In this document: piece by piece, positions 1 through 11,101 of the stretch | Numbering within the stretch: the first letter of the stretch is position 1 | How the letters are laid out: each line of letters starts with the position of its first letter | Assembly (NCBI GenBank): GCA_964017125.1 | Contig: CAXHKU010000910.1 | Coordinates: forward strand, 1-64,000 | Length of the DNA: 64,000 nt | Source of the DNA: Flabesymbios commensalis | Lineage: Eukaryota > Annelida > Polychaeta > Terebellida > Flabelligeridae | Direction of reading: 5' to 3' | The notes under the pieces: generated by a model | Databases searched by the model: none | The model's input: only the letters and a program-made list of their open reading frames with translations | What the model was told of the DNA's origin: nothing | Translations under genes and position numbers: made by a program

Positions 1-352
1 CGTCATCACGATATTCTACACTTGGTCTTATATCTATAACAATTAATTTTATACAGTTTGCTGGCAACTTGTTTATTTGCGACATGTCCCCAGGCTTTCA
101 GGAACACTAATCAGATTGAAGCTAAGTAGTTTATTCGCTGAGTTATGACGTCATGAAGTTCTAATGTATTACCTATGGGAGAAAATCAACGTCCAGTTAC
201 TTGACAGCTAACAGCGCTAACGCTCCAAAAACTTGTAGGAATTTGAAGGGTGCCCTAGAAAGTTTGTATATTAAATATGGAGAGAATCGGTTGAAAACTA
301 TGGGAGATATGATGTCCTAAAGATCTAATGTATTACCTATGGGGAAAAATCG

Positions 353-362
353 ACTTCCGGTG
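353..362 (-). promoter_or_regulatory. ETS-type site in block S4 (representative)
   Basis: On the minus strand this reads CACCGGAAGT, matching the strong ETS-family consensus (A/C)CCGGAAGT. It is kept in S4 of families A, B, C and D, including the partial unit at 42,486. Other blocks have only weak relics at the same offset (for example AACGTCCGG in S3 of B and C). Confidence 0.5.
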
Positions 363-466
363 TTTTTCAAGCTAAAGCTCTGTAAACTTGTGGTGTATTG
401 TAGGGTACCCTGGAGAGTTGGCATGTGAAATTGGGAGAGGATCGGATAAAAACTCTGGGAGATATG

Positions 467-482
467 GCGATTTGAAAATCGC
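467..482. other. Interrupted palindrome at the start of block S5 (representative)
   Basis: GCGATTT and AAATCGC are perfect inverted arms around GA. The palindrome sits where S1-S3 carry ATGACGTCAT, so the S5 block boundary is also marked by dyad symmetry, though with a different sequence. It is identical in all four families. Confidence 0.75.
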
Positions 483-730
483 ATAATGTATTATGACTGG
501 GAAAAATGGGACCTTTTACCCCGCATTCCTCAAAATCTGTTGGTCGGATTTGCTATAAAAACCATAGCACTTCTTCCTGATGCCTATCCAATATTTTGGC
601 CAAGTTTTGTGTCTATACATCAAATACTCTAGGAGAAATAGGGGCGCAAATTTCGAGTAGTGGAAGAAGATTAAAAATAATAATAATAATAAAAATAATA
701 ATATAGTTGAAAGTATTTAAGGAAAAGAAT

Positions 731-754
731 AGTTTGGGCGGCTTCGCCCAAACT
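731..754. other. Perfect hairpin of the 1-kb unit (representative, ~52 copies in window)
   Basis: AGTTTGGGCG at 731-740 and CGCCCAAACT at 745-754 are perfect reverse complements separated by GCTT. The sequence has no mismatch in any of the four families. By copy number there are about 52 in the window: 31 in the first array, 1 in the minimal array and 20 in the third array. It could extrude as a cruciform or fold in RNA read from either strand. The flanks (AAGGAAAAGAAT on the left, AATAAT on the right) do not extend the stem, and there is no U-tract that would suggest a Pol III terminator. Confidence 0.9.
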
Positions 755-869
755 AATAATACAATAACTCGACAACGGTTGGGCGTAGAAAAAAACTAAG
801 CACACTTCATGGCAGTAGTTTTCCAAGGGCTTTTCAAAAATCATACCGATTTTTCTGTTTTTTGATTTT

Positions 870-879
870 ATGACGTCAT
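870..879. promoter_or_regulatory. CRE-type palindrome ATGACGTCAT, block S1 (representative)
   Basis: The 10-bp palindrome contains TGACGTCA, the full consensus for CREB/ATF bZIP proteins. It is present unchanged at the start of S1 in every family. With the sites starting S2 and S3 there are three per unit and about 151 in the window by copy number. Occupancy cannot be judged from sequence. Confidence 0.7.
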
Positions 880-880
880 C

Positions 881-890
881 ATTACGTAAT
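881..890. promoter_or_regulatory. TTACGTAA palindrome next to the S1 CRE (representative)
   Basis: ATTACGTAAT lies one base after the S1 CRE. TTACGTAA is the classic site of PAR-bZIP and E4BP4/NFIL3-type factors. Family B has GTTACGTAAT, which keeps the inner 8-bp palindrome. Two bZIP-type palindromes with a single base between them look like a paired site, but function is inferred from consensus only. Confidence 0.5.
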
Positions 891-1025
891 AGCTTCAAAC
901 TTGCTCCCATAACTCAGTAACGGTTAGAGATATGAGGTTTTTGTAATAGATGTTTACCAGGTACTTTTAGTCAAGCTTCTCAAAAAACAAAGAAAATTGA
1001 GGATTGTTCTTTTAGTTTTATCGTT

Positions 1026-1035
1026 ATGACGTCAT
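1026..1035. promoter_or_regulatory. CRE-type palindrome, block S2 (representative)
   Basis: This is the second ATGACGTCAT of the unit, 156 bp after the first. It is followed by CACGATATTC in family A and by CGCGATATTC in B, C and D, so the neighbouring bases vary between families while the palindrome does not. Confidence 0.7.
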
Positions 1036-1173
1036 CACGATATTCTACACTTGGTCTTATATCTATAACAATTAATTTTATACAGTTTGCTGGCAACTTG
1101 TTTATTTGCGACATGTCCCCAGGCTTTCAGGAACACTAATCAGATTGAAGCTAAGTAGTTTATTCGCTGAGTT

Positions 1174-1183
1174 ATGACGTCAT
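1174..1183. promoter_or_regulatory. CRE-type palindrome, block S3 (representative)
   Basis: This is the third ATGACGTCAT of the unit, 148 bp after the second. It is followed by GAAGTTCTAATG in all families. The corresponding position of S4, 164 bp further on, is the decayed ATGATGTCCT (A, D) or ATGAGGTCCT (B, C). Confidence 0.7.
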
Positions 1184-1705
1184 GAAGTTCTAATGTATTA
1201 CCTATGGGAGAAAATCAACGTCCAGTTACTTGACAGCTAACAGCGCTAACGCTCCAAAAACGTGTAGGAATTTGAAGGGTGCCCTAGAAAGTTTGTATAT
1301 TAAATATGGAGAGAATCGGTTGAAAACTATGGGAGATATGATGTCCTAAAGATCTAATGTATTACCTATGGGGAAAAATCGACTTCCGGTGTTTTTCAAG
1401 CTAAAGCTCTGTAAACTTGTGGTGTATTGTAGGGTACCCTGGAGAGTTGGCATGTGAAATTGGGAGAGGATCGGATAAAAACTCTGGGAGATATGGCGAT
1501 TTGAAAATCGCATAATGTATTATGACTGGGAAAAATGGGACCTTTTACCCCGCATTCCTCAAAATCTGTTGGTCGGATTTGCTATAAAAACCATAGCACT
1601 TCTTCCTGATGCCTATCCAATATTTTGGCCAAGTTTTGTGTCTATACATCAAATACTCTAGGAGAAATAGGGGCGCAAATTTCGAGTAGTGGAAGAAGAT
1701 TAAAA

Positions 1706-1792
1706 ATAATAATAATAATAAAAATAATAATATAGTTGAAAGTATTTAAGGAAAAGAATAGTTTGGGCGGCTTCGCCCAAACTAATAATACA
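1706..1792 (+). repeat. Hairpin-bearing insert splitting block S6 (representative)
   Basis: Block S6 is about 232 bp where the others are 148-174 bp. The excess is an ~87 bp AT-rich segment that starts in an AAT tract and ends in CTAATAATAC, with a hairpin near its right end. Removing it leaves 39 nt followed by ATAACTCGACAACGG, which lines up with the 41 nt and ATAACTCAGTAACGG of block S1. AATAAT occurs on both sides and could be target-site or slippage homology. Each unit has one copy, and an extra copy sits at both type I/II junctions. I cannot assign it to a known transposon family. Confidence 0.72.
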
Positions 1793-4700
1793 ATAACTCG
1801 ACAACGGTTGGGCGTAGAAAAAAACTAAGCACACTTCATGGCAGTAGTTTTCCAAGGGCTTTTCAAAAATCATACCGATTTTTCTGTTTTTTGATTTTAT
1901 GACGTCATCATTACGTAATAGCTTCAAACTTGCTCCCATAACTCAGTAACGGTTAGAGATATGAGGTTTTTGTAATAGATGTTTACCAGGTACTTTTAGT
2001 CAAGCTTCTCAAAAAACAAAGAAAATTGAGGATTGTTCTTTTAGTTTTATCGTTATGACGTCATCACGATATTCTACACTTGGTCTTATATCTATAACAA
2101 TTAATTTTATACAGTTTGCTGGCAACTTGTTTATTTGCGACATGTCCCCAGGCTTTCAGGAACACTAATCAGATTGAAGCTAAGTAGTTTATTCGCTGAG
2201 TTATGACGTCATGAAGTTCTAATGTATTACCTATGGGAGAAAATCAACGTCCAGTTACTTGACAGCTAACAGCGCTAACGCTCCAAAAACTTGTAGGAAT
2301 TTGAAGGGTGCCCTAGAAAGTTTGTATATTAAATATGGAGAGAATCGGTTGAAAACTATGGGAGATATGATGTCCTAAAGATCTAATGTATTACCTATGG
2401 GGAAAAATCGACTTCCGGTGTTTTTCAAGCTAAAGCTCTGTAAACTTGTGGTGTATTGTAGGGTACCCTGGAGAGTTGGCATGTGAAATTGGGAGAGGAT
2501 CGGATAAAAACTCTGGGAGATATGGCGATTTGAAAATCGCATAATGTATTATGACTGGGAAAAATGGGACCTTTTACCCCGCATTCCTCAAAATCTGTTG
2601 GTCGGATTTGCTATAAAAACCATAGCACTTCTTCCTGATGCCTATCCAATATTTTGGCCAAGTTTTGTGTCTATACATCAAATACTCTAGGAGAAATAGG
2701 GGCGCAAATTTCGAGTAGTGGAAGAAGATTAAAAATAATAATAATAATAAAAATAATAATATAGTTGAAAGTATTTAAGGAAAAGAATAGTTTGGGCGGC
2801 TTCGCCCAAACTAATAATACAATAACTCGACAACGGTTGGGCGTAGAAAAAAACTAAGCACACTTCATGGCAGTAGTTTTCCAAGGGCTTTTCAAAAATC
2901 ATACCGATTTTTCTGTTTTTTGATTTTATGACGTCATCATTACGTAATAGCTTCAAACTTGCTCCCATAACTCAGTAACGGTTAGAGATATGAGGTTTTT
3001 GTAATAGATGTTTACCAGGTACTTTTAGTCAAGCTTCTCAAAAAACAAAGAAAATTGAGGATTGTTCTTTTAGTTTTATCGTTATGACGTCATCACGATA
3101 TTCTACACTTGGTCTTATATCTATAACAATTAATTTTATACAGTTTGCTGGCAACTTGTTTATTTGCGACATGTCCCCAGGCTTTCAGGAACACTAATCA
3201 GATTGAAGCTAAGTAGTTTATTCGCTGAGTTATGACGTCATGAAGTTCTAATGTATTACCTATGGGAGAAAATCAACGTCCAGTTACTTGACAGCTAACA
3301 GCGCTAACGCTCCAAAAACTTGTAGGAATTTGAAGGGTGCCCTAGAAAGTTTGTATATTAAATATGGAGAGAATCGGTTGAAAACTATGGGAGATATGAT
3401 GTCCTAAAGATCTAATGTATTACCTATGGGGAAAAATCGACTTCCGGTGTTTTTCAAGCTAAAGCTCTGTAAACTTGTGGTGTATTGTAGGGTACCCTGG
3501 AGAGTTGGCATGTGAAATTGGGAGAGGATCGGATAAAAACTCTGGGAGATATGGCGATTTGAAAATCGCATAATGTATTATGACTGGGAAAAATGGGACC
3601 TTTTACCCCGCATTCCTCAAAATCTGTTGGTCGGATTTGCTATAAAAACCATAGCACTTCTTCCTGATGCCTATCCAATATTTTGGCCAAGTTTTGTGTC
3701 TATACATCAAATACTCTAGGAGAAATAGGGGCGCAAATTTCGAGTAGTGGAAGAAGATTAAAAATAATAATAATAATAAAAATAATAATATAGTTGAAAG
3801 TATTTAAGGAAAAGAATAGTTTGGGCGGCTTCGCCCAAACTAATAATACAATAACTCGACAACGGTTGGGCGTAGAAAAAAACTAAGCACACTTCATGGC
3901 AGTAGTTTTCCAAGGGCTTTTCAAAAATCATACCGATTTTTCTGTTTTTTGATTTTATGACGTCATCATTACGTAATAGCTTCAAACTTGCTCCCATAAC
4001 TCAGTAACGGTTAGAGATATGAGGTTTTTGTAATAGATGTTTACCAGGTACTTTTAGTCAAGCTTCTCAAAAAACAAAGAAAATTGAGGATTGTTCTTTT
4101 AGTTTTATCGTTATGACGTCATCACGATATTCTACACTTGGTCTTATATCTATAACAATTAATTTTATACAGTTTGCTGGCAACTTGTTTATTTGCGACA
4201 TGTCCCCAGGCTTTCAGGAACACTAATCAGATTGAAGCTAAGTAGTTTATTCGCTGAGTTATGACGTCATGAAGTTCTAATGTATTACCTATGGGAGAAA
4301 ATCAACGTCCAGTTACTTGACAGCTAACAGCGCTAACGCTCCAAAAACTTGTAGGAATTTGAAGGGTGCCCTAGAAAGTTTGTATATTAAATATGGAGAG
4401 AATCGGTTGAAAACTATGGGAGATATGATGTCCTAAAGATCTAATGTATTACCTATGGGGAAAAATCGACTTCCGGTGTTTTTCAAGCTAAAGCTCTGTA
4501 AACTTGTGGTGTATTGTAGGGTACCCTGGAGAGTTGGCATGTGAAATTGGGAGAGGATCGGATAAAAACTCTGGGAGATATGGCGATTTGAAAATCGCAT
4601 AATGTATTATGACTGGGAAAAATGGGACCTTTTACCCCGCATTCCTCAAAATCTGTTGGTCGGATTTGCTATAAAAACCATAGCACTTCTTCCTGATGCC

Positions 4701-7700
4701 TATCCAATATTTTGGCCAAGTTTTGTGTCTATACATCAAATACTCTAGGAGAAATAGGGGCGCAAATTTCGAGTAGTGGAAGAAGATTAAAAATAATAAT
4801 AATAATAAAAATAATAATATAGTTGAAAGTATTTAAGGAAAAGAATAGTTTGGGCGGCTTCGCCCAAACTAATAATACAATAACTCGACAACGGTTGGGC
4901 GTAGAAAAAAACTAAGCACACTTCATGGCAGTAGTTTTCCAAGGGCTTTTCAAAAATCATACCGATTTTTCTGTTTTTTGATTTTATGACGTCATCATTA
5001 CGTAATAGCTTCAAACTTGCTCCCATAACTCAGTAACGGTTAGAGATATGAGGTTTTTGTAATAGATGTTTACCAGGTACTTTTAGTCAAGCTTCTCAAA
5101 AAACAAAGAAAATTGAGGATTGTTCTTTTAGTTTTATCGTTATGACGTCATCACGATATTCTACACTTGGTCTTATATCTATAACAATTAATTTTATACA
5201 GTTTGCTGGCAACTTGTTTATTTGCGACATGTCCCCAGGCTTTCAGGAACACTAATCAGATTGAAGCTAAGTAGTTTATTCGCTGAGTTATGACGTCATG
5301 AAGTTCTAATGTATTACCTATGGGAGAAAATCAACGTCCAGTTACTTGACAGCTAACAGCGCTAACGCTCCAAAAACTTGTAGGAATTTGAAGGGTGCCC
5401 TAGAAAGTTTGTATATTAAATATGGAGAGAATCGGTTGAAAACTATGGGAGATATGATGTCCTAAAGATCTAATGTATTACCTATGGGGAAAAATCGACT
5501 TCCGGTGTTTTTCAAGCTAAAGCTCTGTAAACTTGTGGTGTATTGTAGGGTACCCTGGAGAGTTGGCATGTGAAATTGGGAGAGGATCGGATAAAAACTC
5601 TGGGAGATATGGCGATTTGAAAATCGCATAATGTATTATGACTGGGAAAAATGGGACCTTTTACCCCGCATTCCTCAAAATCTGTTGGTCGGATTTGCTA
5701 TAAAAACCATAGCACTTCTTCCTGATGCCTATCCAATATTTTGGCCAAGTTTTGTGTCTATACATCAAATACTCTAGGAGAAATAGGGGCGCAAATTTCG
5801 AGTAGTGGAAGAAGATTAAAAATAATAATAATAATAAAAATAATAATATAGTTGAAAGTATTTAAGGAAAAGAATAGTTTGGGCGGCTTCGCCCAAACTA
5901 ATAATACAATAACTCGACAACGGTTGGGCGTAGAAAAAAACTAAGCACACTTCATGGCAGTAGTTTTCCAAGGGCTTTTCAAAAATCATACCGATTTTTC
6001 TGTTTTTTGATTTTATGACGTCATCATTACGTAATAGCTTCAAACTTGCTCCCATAACTCAGTAACGGTTAGAGATATGAGGTTTTTGTAATAGATGTTT
6101 ACCAGGTACTTTTAGTCAAGCTTCTCAAAAAACAAAGAAAATTGAGGATTGTTCTTTTAGTTTTATCGTTATGACGTCATCACGATATTCTACACTTGGT
6201 CTTATATCTATAACAATTAATTTTATACAGTTTGCTGGCAACTTGTTTATTTGCGACATGTCCCCAGGCTTTCAGGAACACTAATCAGATTGAAGCTAAG
6301 TAGTTTATTCGCTGAGTTATGACGTCATGAAGTTCTAATGTATTACCTATGGGAGAAAATCAACGTCCAGTTACTTGACAGCTAACAGCGCTAACGCTCC
6401 AAAAACTTGTAGGAATTTGAAGGGTGCCCTAGAAAGTTTGTATATTAAATATGGAGAGAATCGGTTGAAAACTATGGGAGATATGATGTCCTAAAGATCT
6501 AATGTATTACCTATGGGGAAAAATCGACTTCCGGTGTTTTTCAAGCTAAAGCTCTGTAAACTTGTGGTGTATTGTAGGGTACCCTGGAGAGTTGGCATGT
6601 GAAATTGGGAGAGGATCGGATAAAAACTCTGGGAGATATGGCGATTTGAAAATCGCATAATGTATTATGACTGGGAAAAATGGGACCTTTTACCCCGCAT
6701 TCCTCAAAATCTGTTGGTCGGATTTGCTATAAAAACCATAGCACTTCTTCCTGATGCCTATCCAATATTTTGGCCAAGTTTTGTGTCTATACATCAAATA
6801 CTCTAGGAGAAATAGGGGCGCAAATTTCGAGTAGTGGAAGAAGATTAAAAATAATAATAATAATAAAAATAATAATATAGTTGAAAGTATTTAAGGAAAA
6901 GAATAGTTTGGGCGGCTTCGCCCAAACTAATAATACAATAACTCGACAACGGTTGGGCGTAGAAAAAAACTAAGCACACTTCATGGCAGTAGTTTTCCAA
7001 GGGCTTTTCAAAAATCATACCGATTTTTCTGTTTTTTGATTTTATGACGTCATCATTACGTAATAGCTTCAAACTTGCTCCCATAACTCAGTAACGGTTA
7101 GAGATATGAGGTTTTTGTAATAGATGTTTACCAGGTACTTTTAGTCAAGCTTCTCAAAAAACAAAGAAAATTGAGGATTGTTCTTTTAGTTTTATCGTTA
7201 TGACGTCATCACGATATTCTACACTTGGTCTTATATCTATAACAATTAATTTTATACAGTTTGCTGGCAACTTGTTTATTTGCGACATGTCCCCAGGCTT
7301 TCAGGAACACTAATCAGATTGAAGCTAAGTAGTTTATTCGCTGAGTTATGACGTCATGAAGTTCTAATGTATTACCTATGGGAGAAAATCAACGTCCAGT
7401 TACTTGACAGCTAACAGCGCTAACGCTCCAAAAACTTGTAGGAATTTGAAGGGTGCCCTAGAAAGTTTGTATATTAAATATGGAGAGAATCGGTTGAAAA
7501 CTATGGGAGATATGATGTCCTAAAGATCTAATGTATTACCTATGGGGAAAAATCGACTTCCGGTGTTTTTCAAGCTAAAGCTCTGTAAACTTGTGGTGTA
7601 TTGTAGGGTACCCTGGAGAGTTGGCATGTGAAATTGGGAGAGGATCGGATAAAAACTCTGGGAGATATGGCGATTTGAAAATCGCATAATGTATTATGAC

Positions 7701-10700
7701 TGGGAAAAATGGGACCTTTTACCCCGCATTCCTCAAAATCTGTTGGTCGGATTTGCTATAAAAACCATAGCACTTCTTCCTGATGCCTATCCAATATTTT
7801 GGCCAAGTTTTGTGTCTATACATCAAATACTCTAGGAGAAATAGGGGCGCAAATTTCGAGTAGTGGAAGAAGATTAAAAATAATAATAATAATAAAAATA
7901 ATAATATAGTTGAAAGTATTTAAGGAAAAGAATAGTTTGGGCGGCTTCGCCCAAACTAATAATACAATAACTCGACAACGGTTGGGCGTAGAAAAAAACT
8001 AAGCACACTTCATGGCAGTAGTTTTCCAAGGGCTTTTCAAAAATCATACCGATTTTTCTGTTTTTTGATTTTATGACGTCATCATTACGTAATAGCTTCA
8101 AACTTGCTCCCATAACTCAGTAACGGTTAGAGATATGAGGTTTTTGTAATAGATGTTTACCAGGTACTTTTAGTCAAGCTTCTCAAAAAACAAAGAAAAT
8201 TGAGGATTGTTCTTTTAGTTTTATCGTTATGACGTCATCACGATATTCTACACTTGGTCTTATATCTATAACAATTAATTTTATACAGTTTGCTGGCAAC
8301 TTGTTTATTTGCGACATGTCCCCAGGCTTTCAGGAACACTAATCAGATTGAAGCTAAGTAGTTTATTCGCTGAGTTATGACGTCATGAAGTTCTAATGTA
8401 TTACCTATGGGAGAAAATCAACGTCCAGTTACTTGACAGCTAACAGCGCTAACGCTCCAAAAACTTGTAGGAATTTGAAGGGTGCCCTAGAAAGTTTGTA
8501 TATTAAATATGGAGAGAATCGGTTGAAAACTATGGGAGATATGATGTCCTAAAGATCTAATGTATTACCTATGGGGAAAAATCGACTTCCGGTGTTTTTC
8601 AAGCTAAAGCTCTGTAAACTTGTGGTGTATTGTAGGGTACCCTGGAGAGTTGGCATGTGAAATTGGGAGAGGATCGGATAAAAACTCTGGGAGATATGGC
8701 GATTTGAAAATCGCATAATGTATTATGACTGGGAAAAATGGGACCTTTTACCCCGCATTCCTCAAAATCTGTTGGTCGGATTTGCTATAAAAACCATAGC
8801 ACTTCTTCCTGATGCCTATCCAATATTTTGGCCAAGTTTTGTGTCTATACATCAAATACTCTAGGAGAAATAGGGGCGCAAATTTCGAGTAGTGGAAGAA
8901 GATTAAAAATAATAATAATAATAAAAATAATAATATAGTTGAAAGTATTTAAGGAAAAGAATAGTTTGGGCGGCTTCGCCCAAACTAATAATACAATAAC
9001 TCGACAACGGTTGGGCGTAGAAAAAAACTAAGCACACTTCATGGCAGTAGTTTTCCAAGGGCTTTTCAAAAATCATACCGATTTTTCTGTTTTTTGATTT
9101 TATGACGTCATCATTACGTAATAGCTTCAAACTTGCTCCCATAACTCAGTAACGGTTAGAGATATGAGGTTTTTGTAATAGATGTTTACCAGGTACTTTT
9201 AGTCAAGCTTCTCAAAAAACAAAGAAAATTGAGGATTGTTCTTTTAGTTTTATCGTTATGACGTCATCACGATATTCTACACTTGGTCTTATATCTATAA
9301 CAATTAATTTTATACAGTTTGCTGGCAACTTGTTTATTTGCGACATGTCCCCAGGCTTTCAGGAACACTAATCAGATTGAAGCTAAGTAGTTTATTCGCT
9401 GAGTTATGACGTCATGAAGTTCTAATGTATTACCTATGGGAGAAAATCAACGTCCAGTTACTTGACAGCTAACAGCGCTAACGCTCCAAAAACTTGTAGG
9501 AATTTGAAGGGTGCCCTAGAAAGTTTGTATATTAAATATGGAGAGAATCGGTTGAAAACTATGGGAGATATGATGTCCTAAAGATCTAATGTATTACCTA
9601 TGGGGAAAAATCGACTTCCGGTGTTTTTCAAGCTAAAGCTCTGTAAACTTGTGGTGTATTGTAGGGTACCCTGGAGAGTTGGCATGTGAAATTGGGAGAG
9701 GATCGGATAAAAACTCTGGGAGATATGGCGATTTGAAAATCGCATAATGTATTATGACTGGGAAAAATGGGACCTTTTACCCCGCATTCCTCAAAATCTG
9801 TTGGTCGGATTTGCTATAAAAACCATAGCACTTCTTCCTGATGCCTATCCAATATTTTGGCCAAGTTTTGTGTCTATACATCAAATACTCTAGGAGAAAT
9901 AGGGGCGCAAATTTCGAGTAGTGGAAGAAGATTAAAAATAATAATAATAATAAAAATAATAATATAGTTGAAAGTATTTAAGGAAAAGAATAGTTTGGGC
10001 GGCTTCGCCCAAACTAATAATACAATAACTCGACAACGGTTGGGCGTAGAAAAAAACTAAGCACACTTCATGGCAGTAGTTTTCCAAGGGCTTTTCAAAA
10101 ATCATACCGATTTTTCTGTTTTTTGATTTTATGACGTCATCATTACGTAATAGCTTCAAACTTGCTCCCATAACTCAGTAACGGTTAGAGATATGAGGTT
10201 TTTGTAATAGATGTTTACCAGGTACTTTTAGTCAAGCTTCTCAAAAAACAAAGAAAATTGAGGATTGTTCTTTTAGTTTTATCGTTATGACGTCATCACG
10301 ATATTCTACACTTGGTCTTATATCTATAACAATTAATTTTATACAGTTTGCTGGCAACTTGTTTATTTGCGACATGTCCCCAGGCTTTCAGGAACACTAA
10401 TCAGATTGAAGCTAAGTAGTTTATTCGCTGAGTTATGACGTCATGAAGTTCTAATGTATTACCTATGGGAGAAAATCAACGTCCAGTTACTTGACAGCTA
10501 ACAGCGCTAACGCTCCAAAAACTTGTAGGAATTTGAAGGGTGCCCTAGAAAGTTTGTATATTAAATATGGAGAGAATCGGTTGAAAACTATGGGAGATAT
10601 GATGTCCTAAAGATCTAATGTATTACCTATGGGGAAAAATCGACTTCCGGTGTTTTTCAAGCTAAAGCTCTGTAAACTTGTGGTGTATTGTAGGGTACCC

Positions 10701-10985
10701 TGGAGAGTTGGCATGTGAAATTGGGAGAGGATCGGATAAAAACTCTGGGAGATATGGCGATTTGAAAATCGCATAATGTATTATGACTGGGAAAAATGGG
10801 ACCTTTTACCCCGCATTCCTCAAAATCTGTTGGTCGGATTTGCTATAAAAACCATAGCACTTCTTCCTGATGCCTATCCAATATTTTGGCCAAGTTTTGT
10901 GTCTATACATCAAATACTCTAGGAGAAATAGGGGCGCAAATTTCGAGTAGTGGAAGAAGATTAAAAATAATAATAATAATAAAAA

Positions 10986-11101
10986 TAATAATATAGTTGA
11001 AAGTATTTAAGGAAAAGAATAGTTTGGGCGGCTTCGCCCAAACTAATAATATAGTTGAAAGTATTTAAGGAAAAGAATAGTTTGGGCGGCTTCGCCCAAA
11101 C
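10986..11101 (+). repeat. 58-bp direct duplication of the hairpin segment at the A/B junction
   Basis: 10,986-11,043 and 11,044-11,101 are the same 58 bp, running from the AAT tract through the hairpin. The first copy continues family A and the second opens family B, whose markers follow at AATGCAGTAAC. Hairpins lie at 11,021-11,044 and 11,079-11,102. AATAAT on both sides of the hairpin could have served as slippage or recombination homology. Confidence 0.93.

Larger units (their letters stand above)
870..1898 (+). repeat. Reference unit of the 1-kb repeat: six ancestral ~150-bp blocks
   Basis: Taking ATGACGTCAT as the phase mark, one family A unit divides into S1 870-1,025, S2 1,026-1,173, S3 1,174-1,337, S4 1,338-1,492, S5 1,493-1,666 and S6 1,667-1,898. 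Block starts align as ATGACGTCAT (S1, S2, S3), ATGATGTCCT (S4), ATGGCGATTT (S5) and ATAGGGGCGC (S6). S3 and S4 also share CTAATGTATTACCTATGGG at the same offset. Block ends share a pattern close to GATCGG..AAAACTCTGGGAGAT in S3 and S4, with weaker forms in S5. S1 and S6 share ATAACTC..AACGG about 40 nt in, once the insert in S6 is left out. The blocks are therefore old, diverged copies of one ~150-bp sequence that was later amplified as a 1-kb higher-order unit. Confidence 0.8.
1..11043 (+). repeat. Tandem array, family A (type I), 1,029-bp unit, ~10.7 copies
   Basis: The same 1,029-bp sequence recurs head to tail from the first base, with no inversion or interruption. The period was measured from the CGTCATCACG word at 1 and 1,030. 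By eye the copies are nearly identical; the one difference found is a G for T at 1,262. Type I markers are CCCCGCATT in block S5, TTCGAGTAGTGG before the hairpin insert, and ATGTCCCCAGG in S2. The AAT tract before the hairpin is the longest of the four families, 21 nt longer than in B, and this explains the whole period difference. The array is cut by the window start, so its left edge is unknown. Short reverse-strand ORFs of 79 codons recur in each unit but look like by-products of the repeat. No coding function is supported. Confidence 0.97.

Noticed and set aside
671-910. Reverse-strand ORF of 67-79 codons in every 1-kb unit
   Set aside because: It spans the AAT tract and hairpin insert, and ends in a Tyr/Phe run made by the AAT tract. 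Of four substitutions between families A and B in its core, three change the amino acid. It is conserved only because the whole unit is homogenised.
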